From positions 1 through 39,827 of the forward strand of contig NZ_CAMLHC010000052.1 in the NCBI RefSeq assembly GCF_946479755.1: DNA of 39,827 nucleotides, written 5' to 3'. This document shows, piece after piece, positions 17,069 through 24,858 of this stretch. Each line of letters starts with the position of its first letter. Within the stretch, counting starts at the first letter, position 1. The stretch comes from an uncultured Chitinophaga sp. (GTDB lineage Bacteria > Bacteroidota > Bacteroidia > Chitinophagales > Chitinophagaceae). The translations under genes were made by a program, and so were the position numbers. The notes under the pieces are model-generated. The model saw only the letters and a list, made by a program, of their open reading frames with translations, had not been told where the DNA came from and did not search any database.

Positions 17069-17090
17069 GTTTATCCCCACTTTTGTCCTG

Positions 17091-17104
17091 TAAAGCGCTT
17101 TACC
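17091..17104. promoter_or_regulatory. Perfect palindrome GTAAAGCGCTTTAC, possible operator
   Basis: A 14-bp perfect palindrome with a central CG, a form seen in LacI-family operators. It lies between the upstream terminator and the hydrolase start, 30 bases before that ATG. No LacI gene is present in the window. Confidence 0.4.
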
Positions 17105-17134
17105 CCTTTTCTGTTATTTAAATTTTATCAGCTC

Positions 17135-17767
17135 ATGAACATACGCCGCCTGGGGGTGTCCGTACTGGCACTCGTTTTACTGTTTCTCGCGGGAAACCTG
17201 TTCGCACAAAACAAAAAATCAGACATGAAAAAGCAAGCGCTCCTGATCATCGACGTACAAAATGATTATTTCAAAGGTGGTAAAATGGAACTGGTGGGTC
17301 CCGATGCCGCCGCAGCCAATATCCGCCTGATAGCCGATAAGTGCCGGAAAGAAGGCATCCCGGTGATTTATATTCAGCATAAAGCAGATCCGTCCGGTGG
17401 TTTCCTGATCACCAATACCCCCGGCGCCGACATATATCCGGGTGTTCAACCACAGCCAGGGGAGAAAATCGTCGTGAAGCACTATCCCAACAGCTTCCGG
17501 GAAACGGAGCTGCTGACGCACCTGCAGCAGCTCGGAACTACCGACCTGATCGTTACCGGCATGATGACCCACGCCTGCGTAGATGCCACCACCCGGGCAG
17601 CGAAAGACTATGGGTTCACCTGCACCGTAGTGGCCGACGCCTGCGCCACCAGAGACCTGGAAGTCAACCAACAGACCGTGCCTGCCGCAGAAGTACAGCG
17701 GTCGCTGATGGGTGCCCTGGGCTTCTTTTACGCCCGCATTGTCAACACACAGGCATACTTACAATAA
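17135..17767 (+). CDS. Exported isochorismatase-like cysteine hydrolase
   Basis: 210 residues. The N-terminus (RRLGVSVLALVLLFLAGNLFAQ) is a signal peptide with probable cleavage after residue 24 or 25. The mature part is an isochorismatase-like domain with the triad Asp40 (LLIIDVQNDY), Lys115 (IVVKHYPNSF) and Cys148 (MMTHACVDATT), the arrangement found in nicotinamidase-like amidohydrolases. A Met at 31 just before the domain could give a cytosolic form if used as a start. Export is unusual, since most relatives are cytosolic. It is a single gene between two terminators with a palindrome upstream. The substrate is unknown; nicotinamide or another amide are options. Confidence 0.88.
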   Translation: MNIRRLGVSVLALVLLFLAGNLFAQNKKSDMKKQALLIIDVQNDYFKGGKMELVGPDAAAANIRLIADKCRKEGIPVIYIQHKADPSGGFLITNTPGADIYPGVQPQPGEKIVVKHYPNSFRETELLTHLQQLGTTDLIVTGMMTHACVDATTRAAKDYGFTCTVVADACATRDLEVNQQTVPAAEVQRSLMGALGFFYARIVNTQAYLQ

Positions 17768-17783
17768 CCATCCTTCTAAAAAC

Positions 17784-17819
17784 AAGCAGCGTTATACCGG
17801 TATAACGCTGCTTATTTTT
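17784..17819 (+). terminator. Rho-independent terminator of the hydrolase gene
   Basis: A perfect 30-base palindrome (17784-17813), forming a long stem, followed by ATTTTT. Confidence 0.82.
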
Positions 17820-17844
17820 ACATTTACAGCAGTAACGTACTGCG

Positions 17845-18774
17845 ATGCCAAACGACCACCTGACAAACGAACAACGCCTGGAGGAGCTAAATAAGCTGCC
17901 TAAGGCTACTAATTCCGCCATCCGGACTATGTTCACGGACATAGACGAAGTATTCATTACGGAGGATGGCGTTTACAACAACAAGGCGATGTCCGACAAG
18001 GTGCTGCTTCATCTGACACAAACAGCCGATATCAGCCGGCTGGGACAACTGCTTGAAATCGACGAAGCCAATACCAGCTTCTATTGTATGTGCCTTGGCA
18101 CCTATGCCATAGCGCTCCATTCCCGTGGCACAATGCAGCATATTATAGGGTTTCATCATGGCGTGTCCATTCGTTACAGCGGCTGGAACGGCGATGCCGC
18201 GCTTTCAAACAACGAGGCGTTGCTCGTCTTTCTTTCGGAGCTTGGCTTCACCCGGCCATTGGAGGACTATACGCAGGAACAAAGAAACAGGCAGGCAGAT
18301 AAGGTGGCAGAGAGAAACTGGCTGGAAGCAGCACCCAACACATTCCGGAAATACCGGGATAAAATAAAAGGGCTGGAAGCAGGTTATCTACCAGCGCTCA
18401 TCCAGGACCTGGATACAGAACTACCAGACCGGCAACAACAAATCATTGTATTACTTCAGACATACGGAAAAACTAACAATTACTGGAGCGGCTACCCCAG
18501 CTACGAATCGGTGCCGGAAGACATCCTGAAGACCTTTGAAATAAAGGATATTATTCATGCTTATTTACAATCTGACAGAAACTACAAAACCAGGAGAGGT
18601 CTTGGCCGGTTCCTCTGTTCATTTGAGATGAAGAAGGAAAGAAAAAAATTCCTGAAAGATATTCCCGCAGTAGTGGCAGACGATCTTGAAAAATGTTTTA
18701 ATCACATGGGAGAGCAAAGAGGGATCAATGAAATATTCAGCCTAAAGAAAGAACTGGAAAAGATAACACGTTGA
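17845..18774 (+). CDS. Conserved hypothetical protein with GFHHGVSIRY motif
   Basis: 309 residues, cytosolic, no membrane segments. The middle holds a strikingly patterned stretch: LLEIDEANTSFYCMCLGTYAIAL, then IIGFHHGVSIRYSGWNGDAALSNNEALLVFLSELGF. From memory, similar CMC...GxHHGxSIR..W.GDA patterns occur in uncharacterised proteins of several phyla. The C-terminal ~150 residues are helical and Lys/Glu-rich. I do not know its function, and no toxin gene lies next to it, so an immunity role cannot be argued from context. The preceding terminator isolates it as a single gene. Confidence 0.72.
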   Translation: MPNDHLTNEQRLEELNKLPKATNSAIRTMFTDIDEVFITEDGVYNNKAMSDKVLLHLTQTADISRLGQLLEIDEANTSFYCMCLGTYAIALHSRGTMQHIIGFHHGVSIRYSGWNGDAALSNNEALLVFLSELGFTRPLEDYTQEQRNRQADKVAERNWLEAAPNTFRKYRDKIKGLEAGYLPALIQDLDTELPDRQQQIIVLLQTYGKTNNYWSGYPSYESVPEDILKTFEIKDIIHAYLQSDRNYKTRRGLGRFLCSFEMKKERKKFLKDIPAVVADDLEKCFNHMGEQRGINEIFSLKKELEKITR

Positions 18775-19188
18775 ATTTGTTTTATTGTAGTGTCCGTCAG
18801 ACACAGGGTCCACTTTATTATATTTTGTTAACTCATCTTAATATTATTAGGAATCCAAACAAATTAACTACCTTAACATCCCCAATAACTATATACGTTA
18901 TTCTAATTTTACTTTTTACCCTCAAAATACCATTACTATGGAATCCAAAACCTTAAACGAAGCCCCTCCGAAGCATGTACAAGTGCCGTACCGGCCCGAA
19001 ACATTACCATTAACGGTGATACTGGCAACCGGATAAGAAAACCATCACACTGCCCCGGGGGATAAGCAAACAGTCATTGCAGCGGCGTACACACAAATCA
19101 GCACCACAGCCGGCCAGGTAAGCCCTGCTGTGGTGCTGTTACGTCTGTGGACATTGCTGCTGCACTACTTGTTTAGGTTTTAACGCCG
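18775..19188. other. 414-base intergenic region with a short ORF and an inverted repeat
   Basis: The first ~160 bases are AT-rich and contain no gene. A 32-codon ORF lies at 18938-19036. An 11-bp inverted repeat (19100-19110 with 19127-19137) lies past it, without a T tract on either strand; it may separate the convergent units. Nothing else is evident. Confidence 0.5.
18938..19036 (+). CDS. Possible small peptide, 32 residues
   Basis: ATG to TAA, encoding MESKTLNEAPPKHVQVPYRP followed by ETLPLTVILATG. It begins exactly where base composition changes from AT-rich leader-like DNA to normal coding composition, and it is followed by an inverted repeat. Proline-rich, no signal peptide, no Cys, so not an obvious lanthipeptide precursor. 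There is no modification enzyme nearby. It may be a real small protein or a chance ORF. Confidence 0.3.
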   Translation: MESKTLNEAPPKHVQVPYRPETLPLTVILATG

Positions 19189-19722
19189 TTATGCGTTACC
19201 AGCAGCGGCGTGGTACCTTTTTTCATCCGATGTCATCGCTCTTCCGGTCTTGCTGGGTTGGCCCTTACCGGTGGTGATCAGGCTGTGCAGGCTTCCATCT
19301 ATGTAATGGCGCCAACCGTTAATACAAACGTCGTAACATTCATAGTCGGGCACCAACCCTTCGTGTACGAACTGTAGTTTCGTCTTGCCGTTTTCTTTTG
19401 AGATATCGAAAATGACACGGGTATCTACCCATTCCGCTTTGTCGTTTTCGACCCCTTCATGTACTACATGTTCCCCGAAGAGACCGGGCCTGAATTGATT
19501 CTCCAACACCAGCCAGACAACCCTTTTCTCCGGTACAGTCTCCAACACTTCCATTTTCAAACGATGGATGTCTTCAAAATGATAGTCGAAGATGTCTCCT
19601 GCTTTGTTTGTTCCTCCTTCTATTTCCTCTGACCACCAGGCACGTGGGTTGGTAATGGCTTTATATACTTCGGAAGGGGACTGGTCTACCAACAGGGTGG
19701 TAGTGAAATTCTGATCTGCCAT
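19189..19722 (-). CDS. SRPBCC / AHSA1-like domain protein
   Basis: 177 residues with the START/Bet v1-like pattern: TTTLLVDQSPSEVYKAITNPRAWWSEEIEGGTNKAGDIFDYHFEDIHRLKMEVLETVPEKRVVWLVLEN and, later, TRVIFDISKENGKTKLQFVHEGL and CINGWRHYIDGSLHSLI. Proteins of this group bind hydrophobic ligands or act as Aha1-like factors; many Bacteroidota copies sit beside stress regulators. A 24-bp perfect palindrome lies 40 bases upstream and probably controls it, but no regulator is adjacent. The tail of ~20 residues past the domain is polar. Confidence 0.87.
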   Translation of the reverse strand: MADQNFTTTLLVDQSPSEVYKAITNPRAWWSEEIEGGTNKAGDIFDYHFEDIHRLKMEVLETVPEKRVVWLVLENQFRPGLFGEHVVHEGVENDKAEWVDTRVIFDISKENGKTKLQFVHEGLVPDYECYDVCINGWRHYIDGSLHSLITTGKGQPSKTGRAMTSDEKRYHAAAGNA

Positions 19723-19761
19723 AATGCATGATTTTGTTTTGTTAAACTGATGATGATGCAG

Positions 19762-19785
19762 TTATGTAACCGATCGGTTACATAA
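19762..19785. promoter_or_regulatory. 24-bp perfect palindrome, probable operator
   Basis: Perfect dyad centred between 19773 and 19774, with core GTAACCGATCGGTTAC. It lies 40 bases upstream of the SRPBCC start. Dyads of this size and form are typical of TetR-type operators. The 11-base stretch GTAACCGATCG recurs at 22836-22846 upstream of the second HxlR gene. Confidence 0.6.
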
Positions 19786-19932
19786 TTTCTGACCCAAAGG
19801 TATCACCTAAACAGCATTTACAACCAGTGCGTAATAGACATTCTTACGGGGTGATCTGGACATTCTTTTATCCCTGCTGACATAACGTTGTCACTACCCG
19901 TCTTTTTCTTTGCCTTACTAAAAACATTGATT

Positions 19933-20343
19933 ATGAATTTTTCTTCAGCCCGGATTATCACCGCTGACATCAGGCGTCTTGTGCAGTTTTATGAGCATGT
20001 TACCGGAACATCCGCCAATTGGTATACCGATGACTTCGCAGAACTGCGTACCTCTATAGCTACACTGGCCATCGGAAGCACCAGGACGTTGCAGTTATTT
20101 GGGGGAGACGGGGTAGCTACGGCCGCCAGCAACCGCTCTGTTATTATCGAGTTCAGCGTGAAAGACGTTGATAAAAACTATGAGGCATTGGCTGCCTTCC
20201 TGGGTGACGCGGTCGTACAGCAACCAACGACGATGCCCTGGGGCAACCGCTCCTTATTATTCAGGGACCCCGATGGCAATCTTATTAACTTTTTTACACC
20301 TGTAACAGCAGAAGCGAAGAAGCGGTGGGAGAAAGCAGATTAA
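19933..20343 (+). CDS. VOC family (glyoxalase/bleomycin resistance-like) protein
   Basis: 136 residues from the ATG at 19933; an upstream extension (MSLPVFFFALLKTLI) from 19888 is unlikely because the domain starts at ARIITADIRRLVQFYEHVTG. The pattern TLQLFGGDG..., VIIEFSVKDVDKNYEALAAF and SLLFRDPDGNLINFF is the VOC fold with the C-terminal DPDGN motif. Such proteins bind a metal or small ligand; the substrate is open. It is transcribed away from the SRPBCC gene and shares the upstream region with its palindrome. Confidence 0.87.
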   Translation: MNFSSARIITADIRRLVQFYEHVTGTSANWYTDDFAELRTSIATLAIGSTRTLQLFGGDGVATAASNRSVIIEFSVKDVDKNYEALAAFLGDAVVQQPTTMPWGNRSLLFRDPDGNLINFFTPVTAEAKKRWEKAD

Positions 20344-20378
20344 CAGCGATGTGATGGACATTTCGTATTTGCCGGAAG

Positions 20379-20426
20379 CGGCTTACGGGCATAAGGCGTG
20401 ATGGCCGCAGCTTGTAAGCCGTTTTT
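20379..20426 (+). terminator. Terminator of the VOC gene
   Basis: 8-bp stem (20379-20386 with 20414-20421), loop of 27 bases with a smaller GGCCGC core, followed by five T. Confidence 0.55.
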
Positions 20427-20455
20427 ATACAGGCGGCAGCAGGGTTTCGAAAAAT

Positions 20456-21163
20456 CTACTCTTCTTCTTCAACAACCGGCTGTTTTGTTTTTTTATCAAT
20501 TGTGACCGTCTTCGCATCAGGTAAGGTAATGCGAAGATACTGATCTTCGTTATCTACAACCATTGAACCCTTGGGGATGGCATAGCTTCCTAATATGTGT
20601 TCGGAGGACAATGTCCCGGAGACAAACCGACCATCTTTCGTAAGGACAATATCTCCTGTACAGGGCCATCCAAGCACCTGCTGATCATGGGCCAGCAGAA
20701 TGCTCCAACCGTAATAGGCATTTTCTCCTATACGCTTCACCTCCAGGTCAAAAAAGCGGGCAGGCTTCGATAAATTAGCCCCTTGAATGTCTGTTAGCTG
20801 GGCTTGCTGCCTGTTGCGCATATCAAAACCGAAATTATAAAAAACGGTATCTCCTGCCGACAGTGCGATGCCGGCAACGATCTCCGGCTGTTTTAAAACA
20901 ACGGTGTGTTCTTTTTCCTGCTGCCGGAACTCCCGGAGCGCTATGCTGTCATCGATGGCTTCTTTCACTGCTACCCATCCAATTACGAGAAATGGGAACA
21001 GGAACGGCGCGGCGCCAATACCTGCCATCCATCTCAGCCAGGGCCTGTTCTTGCGGCGAAGACAGGCCCAGAGCAGCAAAAGCCCTGTCGGAAGGGTGAT
21101 ATACCAAAGGATGTAAGCCGTAAAAATTAAATAGTTGCCGAATGGCCCGAATTTAAAGTCCAT
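20456..21163 (-). CDS. Membrane protein of unknown function
   Basis: About 235 residues from the ATG at 21163 (MDFKFGPFGNYLIF); a GTG at 21193 would add ten residues and lengthen the overlap with the upstream gene. Two membrane helices (about 8-30 and 45-65) are followed by a polar domain that reads as beta-rich and ends in an acidic tail (VVEEEE). The start overlaps the last 11 bases of the gene at 21153-21689, so the pair is translationally coupled. I recognise no family. Confidence 0.65.
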   Translation of the reverse strand: MDFKFGPFGNYLIFTAYILWYITLPTGLLLLWACLRRKNRPWLRWMAGIGAAPFLFPFLVIGWVAVKEAIDDSIALREFRQQEKEHTVVLKQPEIVAGIALSAGDTVFYNFGFDMRNRQQAQLTDIQGANLSKPARFFDLEVKRIGENAYYGWSILLAHDQQVLGWPCTGDIVLTKDGRFVSGTLSSEHILGSYAIPKGSMVVDNEDQYLRITLPDAKTVTIDKKTKQPVVEEEE

Positions 21164-21689
21164 AAGATTTTGTTTTACTGATTGACTCTTCACCTTCGTG
21201 TATCATCAGCCCGATTACAAAACCACTGTGGCCCATATACGTTATTTCCACTGGTTTTCCGATCAGTTGTTTATAGTTATCCGGCGTTACGCTGGTAATA
21301 CCGCCGGGGTGCCCCCAGCTATTATATACCATAAAAGTATCGGTTTGTGTATAGGGAGCAGGTATGTCGTCTGCCGCTAAAGTAAGGTGAATTGTAGTAG
21401 TCTTTGTTCTGTATCCTGCATGTTTCAGTCGGGCATCGACTACGGTATTTCGCCTGATAATTTTCATATTGCCTTTTATAATCCAGGTGATGGGTGCTAT
21501 CCGGCTAACGATGAAAAATATGAAAAAGCCTAATAGAATGACACCTATTGCCACATCCATCCGGTTACAGATGAAGCCAAAGCACAGTGCCCCCAGCACC
21601 ATCGGAATCCCCACCGCCCAAAAGTTATTGATCGTTTTTTTCTTTATCCGCTGCAGTTCTCTTTCCGGAATTTTTTCGATAATTATCAT
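21153..21689 (-). CDS. Membrane protein of unknown function
   Basis: 178 residues. A basic N-terminal stretch (ERELQRIKKKTI) precedes two membrane helices at about 23-44 and 46-70. The C-terminal ~100 residues form a polar domain that looks beta-rich (DARLKHAGYRTKTTTIHLTL...TFMVYNSWGHPGGITSVTPDNYKQLIGKPVEITYMG). It overlaps the downstream gene by 11 bases. Both encode two helices followed by a soluble domain, so they may form one membrane complex (inference). I know of no characterised homologue. Confidence 0.65.
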   Translation of the reverse strand: MIIIEKIPERELQRIKKKTINNFWAVGIPMVLGALCFGFICNRMDVAIGVILLGFFIFFIVSRIAPITWIIKGNMKIIRRNTVVDARLKHAGYRTKTTTIHLTLAADDIPAPYTQTDTFMVYNSWGHPGGITSVTPDNYKQLIGKPVEITYMGHSGFVIGLMIHEGEESISKTKSYGL

Positions 21690-21787
21690 GTTGTAATTTT
21701 ATACCACCATGTTGCCTGCTATAAAAATAGACAGATTACGATGCCCGTATATACCTGATTACAGGGATTTTTGCAGCACAAGGGTTA

Positions 21788-21814
21788 ATAATATCCCCAT
21801 CGCGGGGATATTAT
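21788..21814. terminator. Hairpin downstream of the MDR gene
   Basis: Perfect 11-bp stem (21788-21798 with 21804-21814), 5-base loop, just past the MDR stop on the minus strand. There is no clean T tract, so termination is uncertain. Confidence 0.4.
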
Positions 21815-21825
21815 CGGGATAATAA

Positions 21826-22749
21826 TCAAACCTTCAGCAGCAGTTTTCCGAATACCTTACCGGATTCCAGTCTCTCATGCGCTTCTGCGGCGGCTTCCAG
21901 CGGGTAAACCTTGTCAATTACCGCTGTGATCTTACCTTGTACTGCCAGCGTAAAAATGTTTGTCAGCGCAGCCATCAACTGGCTGTCCGTAATGGAATTA
22001 AGACTCAGGAATGAAACAGTCAGCGATTTCTGAAACGATGTCACCAGCGGCGTCGCAAAATCGGGCCGGGGGAAGCCTCCTGCAACGCCATTCAGCACAT
22101 ACCGGCCATTGGGTTTCAACCTGTGGAGGAAAGAGGCTACGTCATCTCCTGCAACGGCATCCATGATCACATCATATTCCTGCTGCCCGTTGTCAAATTG
22201 TTGCACCCCTAATGCTGACAGCAGGGCGCGCTTTTCGATCGAAGTAGTAGAGGCCGTCACCTGCGCACCATAAACCGTTGCCAGCTGTACCGCCAGCGTG
22301 CCTATGCCGCCGCCAGCGCCTCTCACCAATACCTGTTCCCCTTTTCCACAGCGTCCCTGTAATAAAGAAAAATGCGCTACCAATGCATTAATACCTAATG
22401 CCGCAGCTACCGCTGAAGACAGTCCGTCCGGTATTTCGGCAATGCTGGTCACATCAGCCACTACCTGCGCTGCATAACCTCCGTTCCCTACTTTGGCAAA
22501 CACCCGCTTGCCCATCCATGCTGCCTCTCCGCCTATCACTGTCCCTGCGACTTCCACACCGGGCACAAATCCCGTCGGAGAGAGACCAGGAATCACCCCC
22601 TTTCTGAAAAGTACATCTACTAATCCAACACCACAGGCTTCTACGGCGACAAGCACCTGTCCCACACCGGCCGGGGCAAGCGTAACGGTTTCAACATGCA
22701 GCTCCTCCGGTCCTCCGAATGCGTTAATACTGATTACTTTAACTGACAT
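21826..22749 (-). CDS. Zinc-type alcohol dehydrogenase-like / quinone oxidoreductase (MDR family)
   Basis: 307 residues with the MDR layout: GroES-like domain at about 25-110, Rossmann loop GAGGGIGTLAVQLA at 144-157, and C-terminal AHERLESGKVFGKLLLKV. No catalytic zinc ligands are seen, so it belongs with NADPH:quinone oxidoreductases, which reduce quinones or activated alkenes. It is divergent from an HxlR gene at 22886, a common redox-stress arrangement, and is probably repressed by that protein. The ATG at 22749 is preferred. Confidence 0.9.
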   Translation of the reverse strand: MSVKVISINAFGGPEELHVETVTLAPAGVGQVLVAVEACGVGLVDVLFRKGVIPGLSPTGFVPGVEVAGTVIGGEAAWMGKRVFAKVGNGGYAAQVVADVTSIAEIPDGLSSAVAAALGINALVAHFSLLQGRCGKGEQVLVRGAGGGIGTLAVQLATVYGAQVTASTTSIEKRALLSALGVQQFDNGQQEYDVIMDAVAGDDVASFLHRLKPNGRYVLNGVAGGFPRPDFATPLVTSFQKSLTVSFLSLNSITDSQLMAALTNIFTLAVQGKITAVIDKVYPLEAAAEAHERLESGKVFGKLLLKV

Positions 22750-22802
22750 ATGATTGGGTTTTAATACTACCCAAAAGTATTTCGGCAGACGCTATGCCGG
22801 GC

Positions 22803-22846
22803 ATTGGTTACCTTCAGGCAACTGATTACCACCCGGTAACCGATCG
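22803..22846. promoter_or_regulatory. GGTTACC/GGTAACC repeats in the MDR-HxlR divergent region
   Basis: GGTTACC at 22806-22812, GATTACC at 22824-22830 and GGTAACC at 22835-22841 are related half-sites; the last two form an imperfect inverted repeat. The stretch GTAACCGATCG at 22836-22846 also occurs in the palindrome at 19762-19785. A likely HxlR site. Confidence 0.5.
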
Positions 22847-22885
22847 AAATAATGAGTAACTTACCAATGCTATTAACAGTGTTGT

Positions 22886-23317
22886 ATGAAGAAGAAAGAC
22901 AGTATTGAACCCATTGCGGAATGTTCCTACAACCGGTTGGCCATTATGGACGCGATGTCCATGCTGTCGGGCAAATGGAAAATTCCGGTTTTATGTGCAC
23001 TGATGCAGCATGGCAGCCTTTGTTTCCTGGATATTATAAGACACGTGCATGGCATATCCGCCAAAACACTGACGAAGGAATTACGCGAAATGGAATCCAA
23101 TCAACTCGTCACGCGAACAGTATTAAACACGCGTCCTGTAACGGTGGAATATACCTTAACAGATTACGGCAGAACGCTGGACAAAGCAGTCTTCGAACTC
23201 CTGGCCTGGGGGCTGATCCACAGAAAACGGTTGATGGGAAAAGATACCCTGGGCGAAAAAAGCGCCCATAGCTATATTGCGGAAATGCAGGAGGACTGGC
23301 CCGTGAATCGTTGCTAG
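22886..23317 (+). CDS. HxlR family transcriptional regulator
   Basis: 143 residues with the HxlR winged helix: CSYNRLAIMDAMSMLSGKWKIPVLCALMQHGSLCFLDIIRHVHGISAKTLTKELREMESNQLVTR, then VTVEYTLTDYGRTLDKAVFELLAWG. Cys13 sits at the position where many HxlR/YodB sensors carry the reactive Cys, so redox sensing is plausible. It is divergent from the MDR gene and shares an operator-like region with it. It is only distantly similar to the HxlR at 15513. Confidence 0.92.
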   Translation: MKKKDSIEPIAECSYNRLAIMDAMSMLSGKWKIPVLCALMQHGSLCFLDIIRHVHGISAKTLTKELREMESNQLVTRTVLNTRPVTVEYTLTDYGRTLDKAVFELLAWGLIHRKRLMGKDTLGEKSAHSYIAEMQEDWPVNRC

Positions 23318-23339
23318 ATAATCTACTTTGGCATAAAAT

Positions 23340-23373
23340 AAGCGCGCCACCTGCGTATTCAGGTGGCGCGCTT
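23340..23373. terminator. Bidirectional terminator between HxlR and propeller genes
   Basis: Perfect 14-bp GC-rich stem (23340-23353 with 23360-23373), loop of six. The minus strand runs into TATTTTATG, the plus strand into AGGACTTTC. Confidence 0.75.
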
Positions 23374-23380
23374 AGGACTT

Positions 23381-24427
23381 TCATCTGTTAAAACCGGTAA
23401 TGGTATTACCATCATAACGATACACGCCACCTAAGGCGCCAAACCAGATATTTCCTTTATCATCTTCCAAAATCCCGAAACACATCGGGTTATGTGCTAT
23501 TTCGGTTACCGTTGGCTTTTTATCAGACAAAGTTTTTCCATCATAACGGGACAGCGCCCAGGCTTCATTAGAAAGGAACTTTCCGTCATACTTCGGAAGT
23601 GCCAGCGCCTGGCTATGCTCCCTTTCTGAACTGGTCCAGATATTACCTTTTTTATCCTCCATGATATAACCCACAAATTGCTGTCTGAAATTGGCAAAAG
23701 TACTGCCATCATAACGCCAGAGACCATCCGCTCCACCCAGCCAGATATTGCCTTTTCTATCTTCGATTACAGAACGAACATTCCTGAAAGGTTTGTTCTC
23801 ATGGGTGATAGCGGTAAATGTTTTTCCATCATACGTGAAGGTATTGCCTCTGGTAGCTAACCACAACCTGCCCGTTTTGTCTTCAATAATAGCGTTCACT
23901 TCATAAGCGGGCCTATCCTGAAAAGTTCTCCCTGTCCGGTCTTCATTCATCGTATCGCCGCTGATGATGTAATTCCGGAAGGATTTCCCATCGTAACGGC
24001 TGGCTCCTCCAAAAACGCCTAACCAGATGTTACCTTTTTTATCTTCATAAATACTACCAACATCATTATTAAGCAGGCCATCCCTGGTGGTGAAATTTTG
24101 AAAGGACTTTCCATCGTAATAATAAACACCCGATCCGATAGAGCCGAACCAATAGTTTCCTTTACTATCTTCCAAAACAGAAAAAAAACGGGCCTGACTC
24201 ACTTCACTGGTCATGTTGGTGAATGACTTACCATCGTACCGGAAAATACCATCAAAGGCAGCCATCCAAATGTTCCCCTGCCTATCTTGTATGATATTCC
24301 GGGTGATCTTTGCAGGTCCACCTTTGATCGCAGCGTTGATGATATTCTTTCCGCTTTCTGTTTGACTTTGTGCGCAGGAGGTAAAAACGGACATTATTAA
24401 TAAAACACAAGTGTGTATATACTTCAT
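23381..24427 (-). CDS. Lipoprotein made of seven two-component-regulator propeller repeats
   Basis: 348 residues. Signal peptide with lipobox SVFTSC (Cys18). The rest is seven repeats of the Reg_prop type, each with (I/L/Y)xDxxGNIWxG ... RYDGKSF: DRQGNIWMA, DSKGNYWFG, DKKGNIWLG, DKTGRLWLA, DRKGNIWLG, DKKGNIWTS and DDKGNIWFG. Seven repeats give one complete beta-propeller. In hybrid two-component systems such propellers form the periplasmic sensor; here no kinase part follows and the protein is a free lipoprotein. It may serve as a ligand-binding or scaffold protein on the envelope. A single gene with an AT-rich promoter region. Confidence 0.88.
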   Translation of the reverse strand: MKYIHTCVLLIMSVFTSCAQSQTESGKNIINAAIKGGPAKITRNIIQDRQGNIWMAAFDGIFRYDGKSFTNMTSEVSQARFFSVLEDSKGNYWFGSIGSGVYYYDGKSFQNFTTRDGLLNNDVGSIYEDKKGNIWLGVFGGASRYDGKSFRNYIISGDTMNEDRTGRTFQDRPAYEVNAIIEDKTGRLWLATRGNTFTYDGKTFTAITHENKPFRNVRSVIEDRKGNIWLGGADGLWRYDGSTFANFRQQFVGYIMEDKKGNIWTSSEREHSQALALPKYDGKFLSNEAWALSRYDGKTLSDKKPTVTEIAHNPMCFGILEDDKGNIWFGALGGVYRYDGNTITGFNR

Positions 24428-24786
24428 ATTTCAACCATTTAACATATGTAATTAATGAAAGGTTCCGATAGTGGTCAATGCAGTTTTTCATTTTTGACAA
24501 CCACCAGGGCATTTTTTACTTTTCGTAGCATATCAACGTTGATCCACTGAAATTACTTTGATATCTTCAGCGCGGGGAATTTCGGATGTAAATAGAATTG
24601 TAAACTTTGTAAATAAAAGCTTGACACGTGATCAATGGGAAAATTGTAAAAGAGAAGCACCCTATACACTAATCATAAAAACTAATTTTTACGGATAAAC
24701 AATTAGGGCAACGCGAGAGAGGTAAATTCGGAGTTTATCATGAAAAGAAATAGATAACCCAGATTTTAGGGTTAATCATCTAGCCT

Positions 24787-24826
24787 GGAAAAATAAAAAA
24801 GCCATCTGAATATTCAGATGGCTTTT
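24787..24826 (-). terminator. Terminator of a lost or displaced tRNA gene
   Basis: A perfect 30-base palindrome (24797-24826) with a T-rich tail on the minus strand. No intact minus-strand gene ends here; the tRNA 3'-end remnant lies directly upstream of it, as the tRNA-Pro gene lies upstream of its terminator at 26059-26091. Confidence 0.8.
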
Positions 24827-24858
24827 CTCCGTCGGGGGAACGCGACAAATTTCGAACT
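24827..24858 (-). pseudogene. tRNA 3'-end remnant (T-arm and acceptor strand)
   Basis: TCTCCGTCGGGG at 24826-24837 is identical to 26098-26109, which spans the end of tRNA-Pro and its downstream bases. After that the two differ, but TTCGAACT at 24851-24858 matches the T-loop region. Orientation is the same as that of tRNA-Pro. The rest of a tRNA is missing. It could come from tRNA-Pro or from another tRNA with a similar acceptor end. Confidence 0.6.

Noticed and set aside
18779..18820. Sequence TGTCCGTCAGACACAGGG resembling an insertion-sequence end
   Set aside because: No matching inverted partner, no target duplication and no transposase in the window; may be a short hairpin only.
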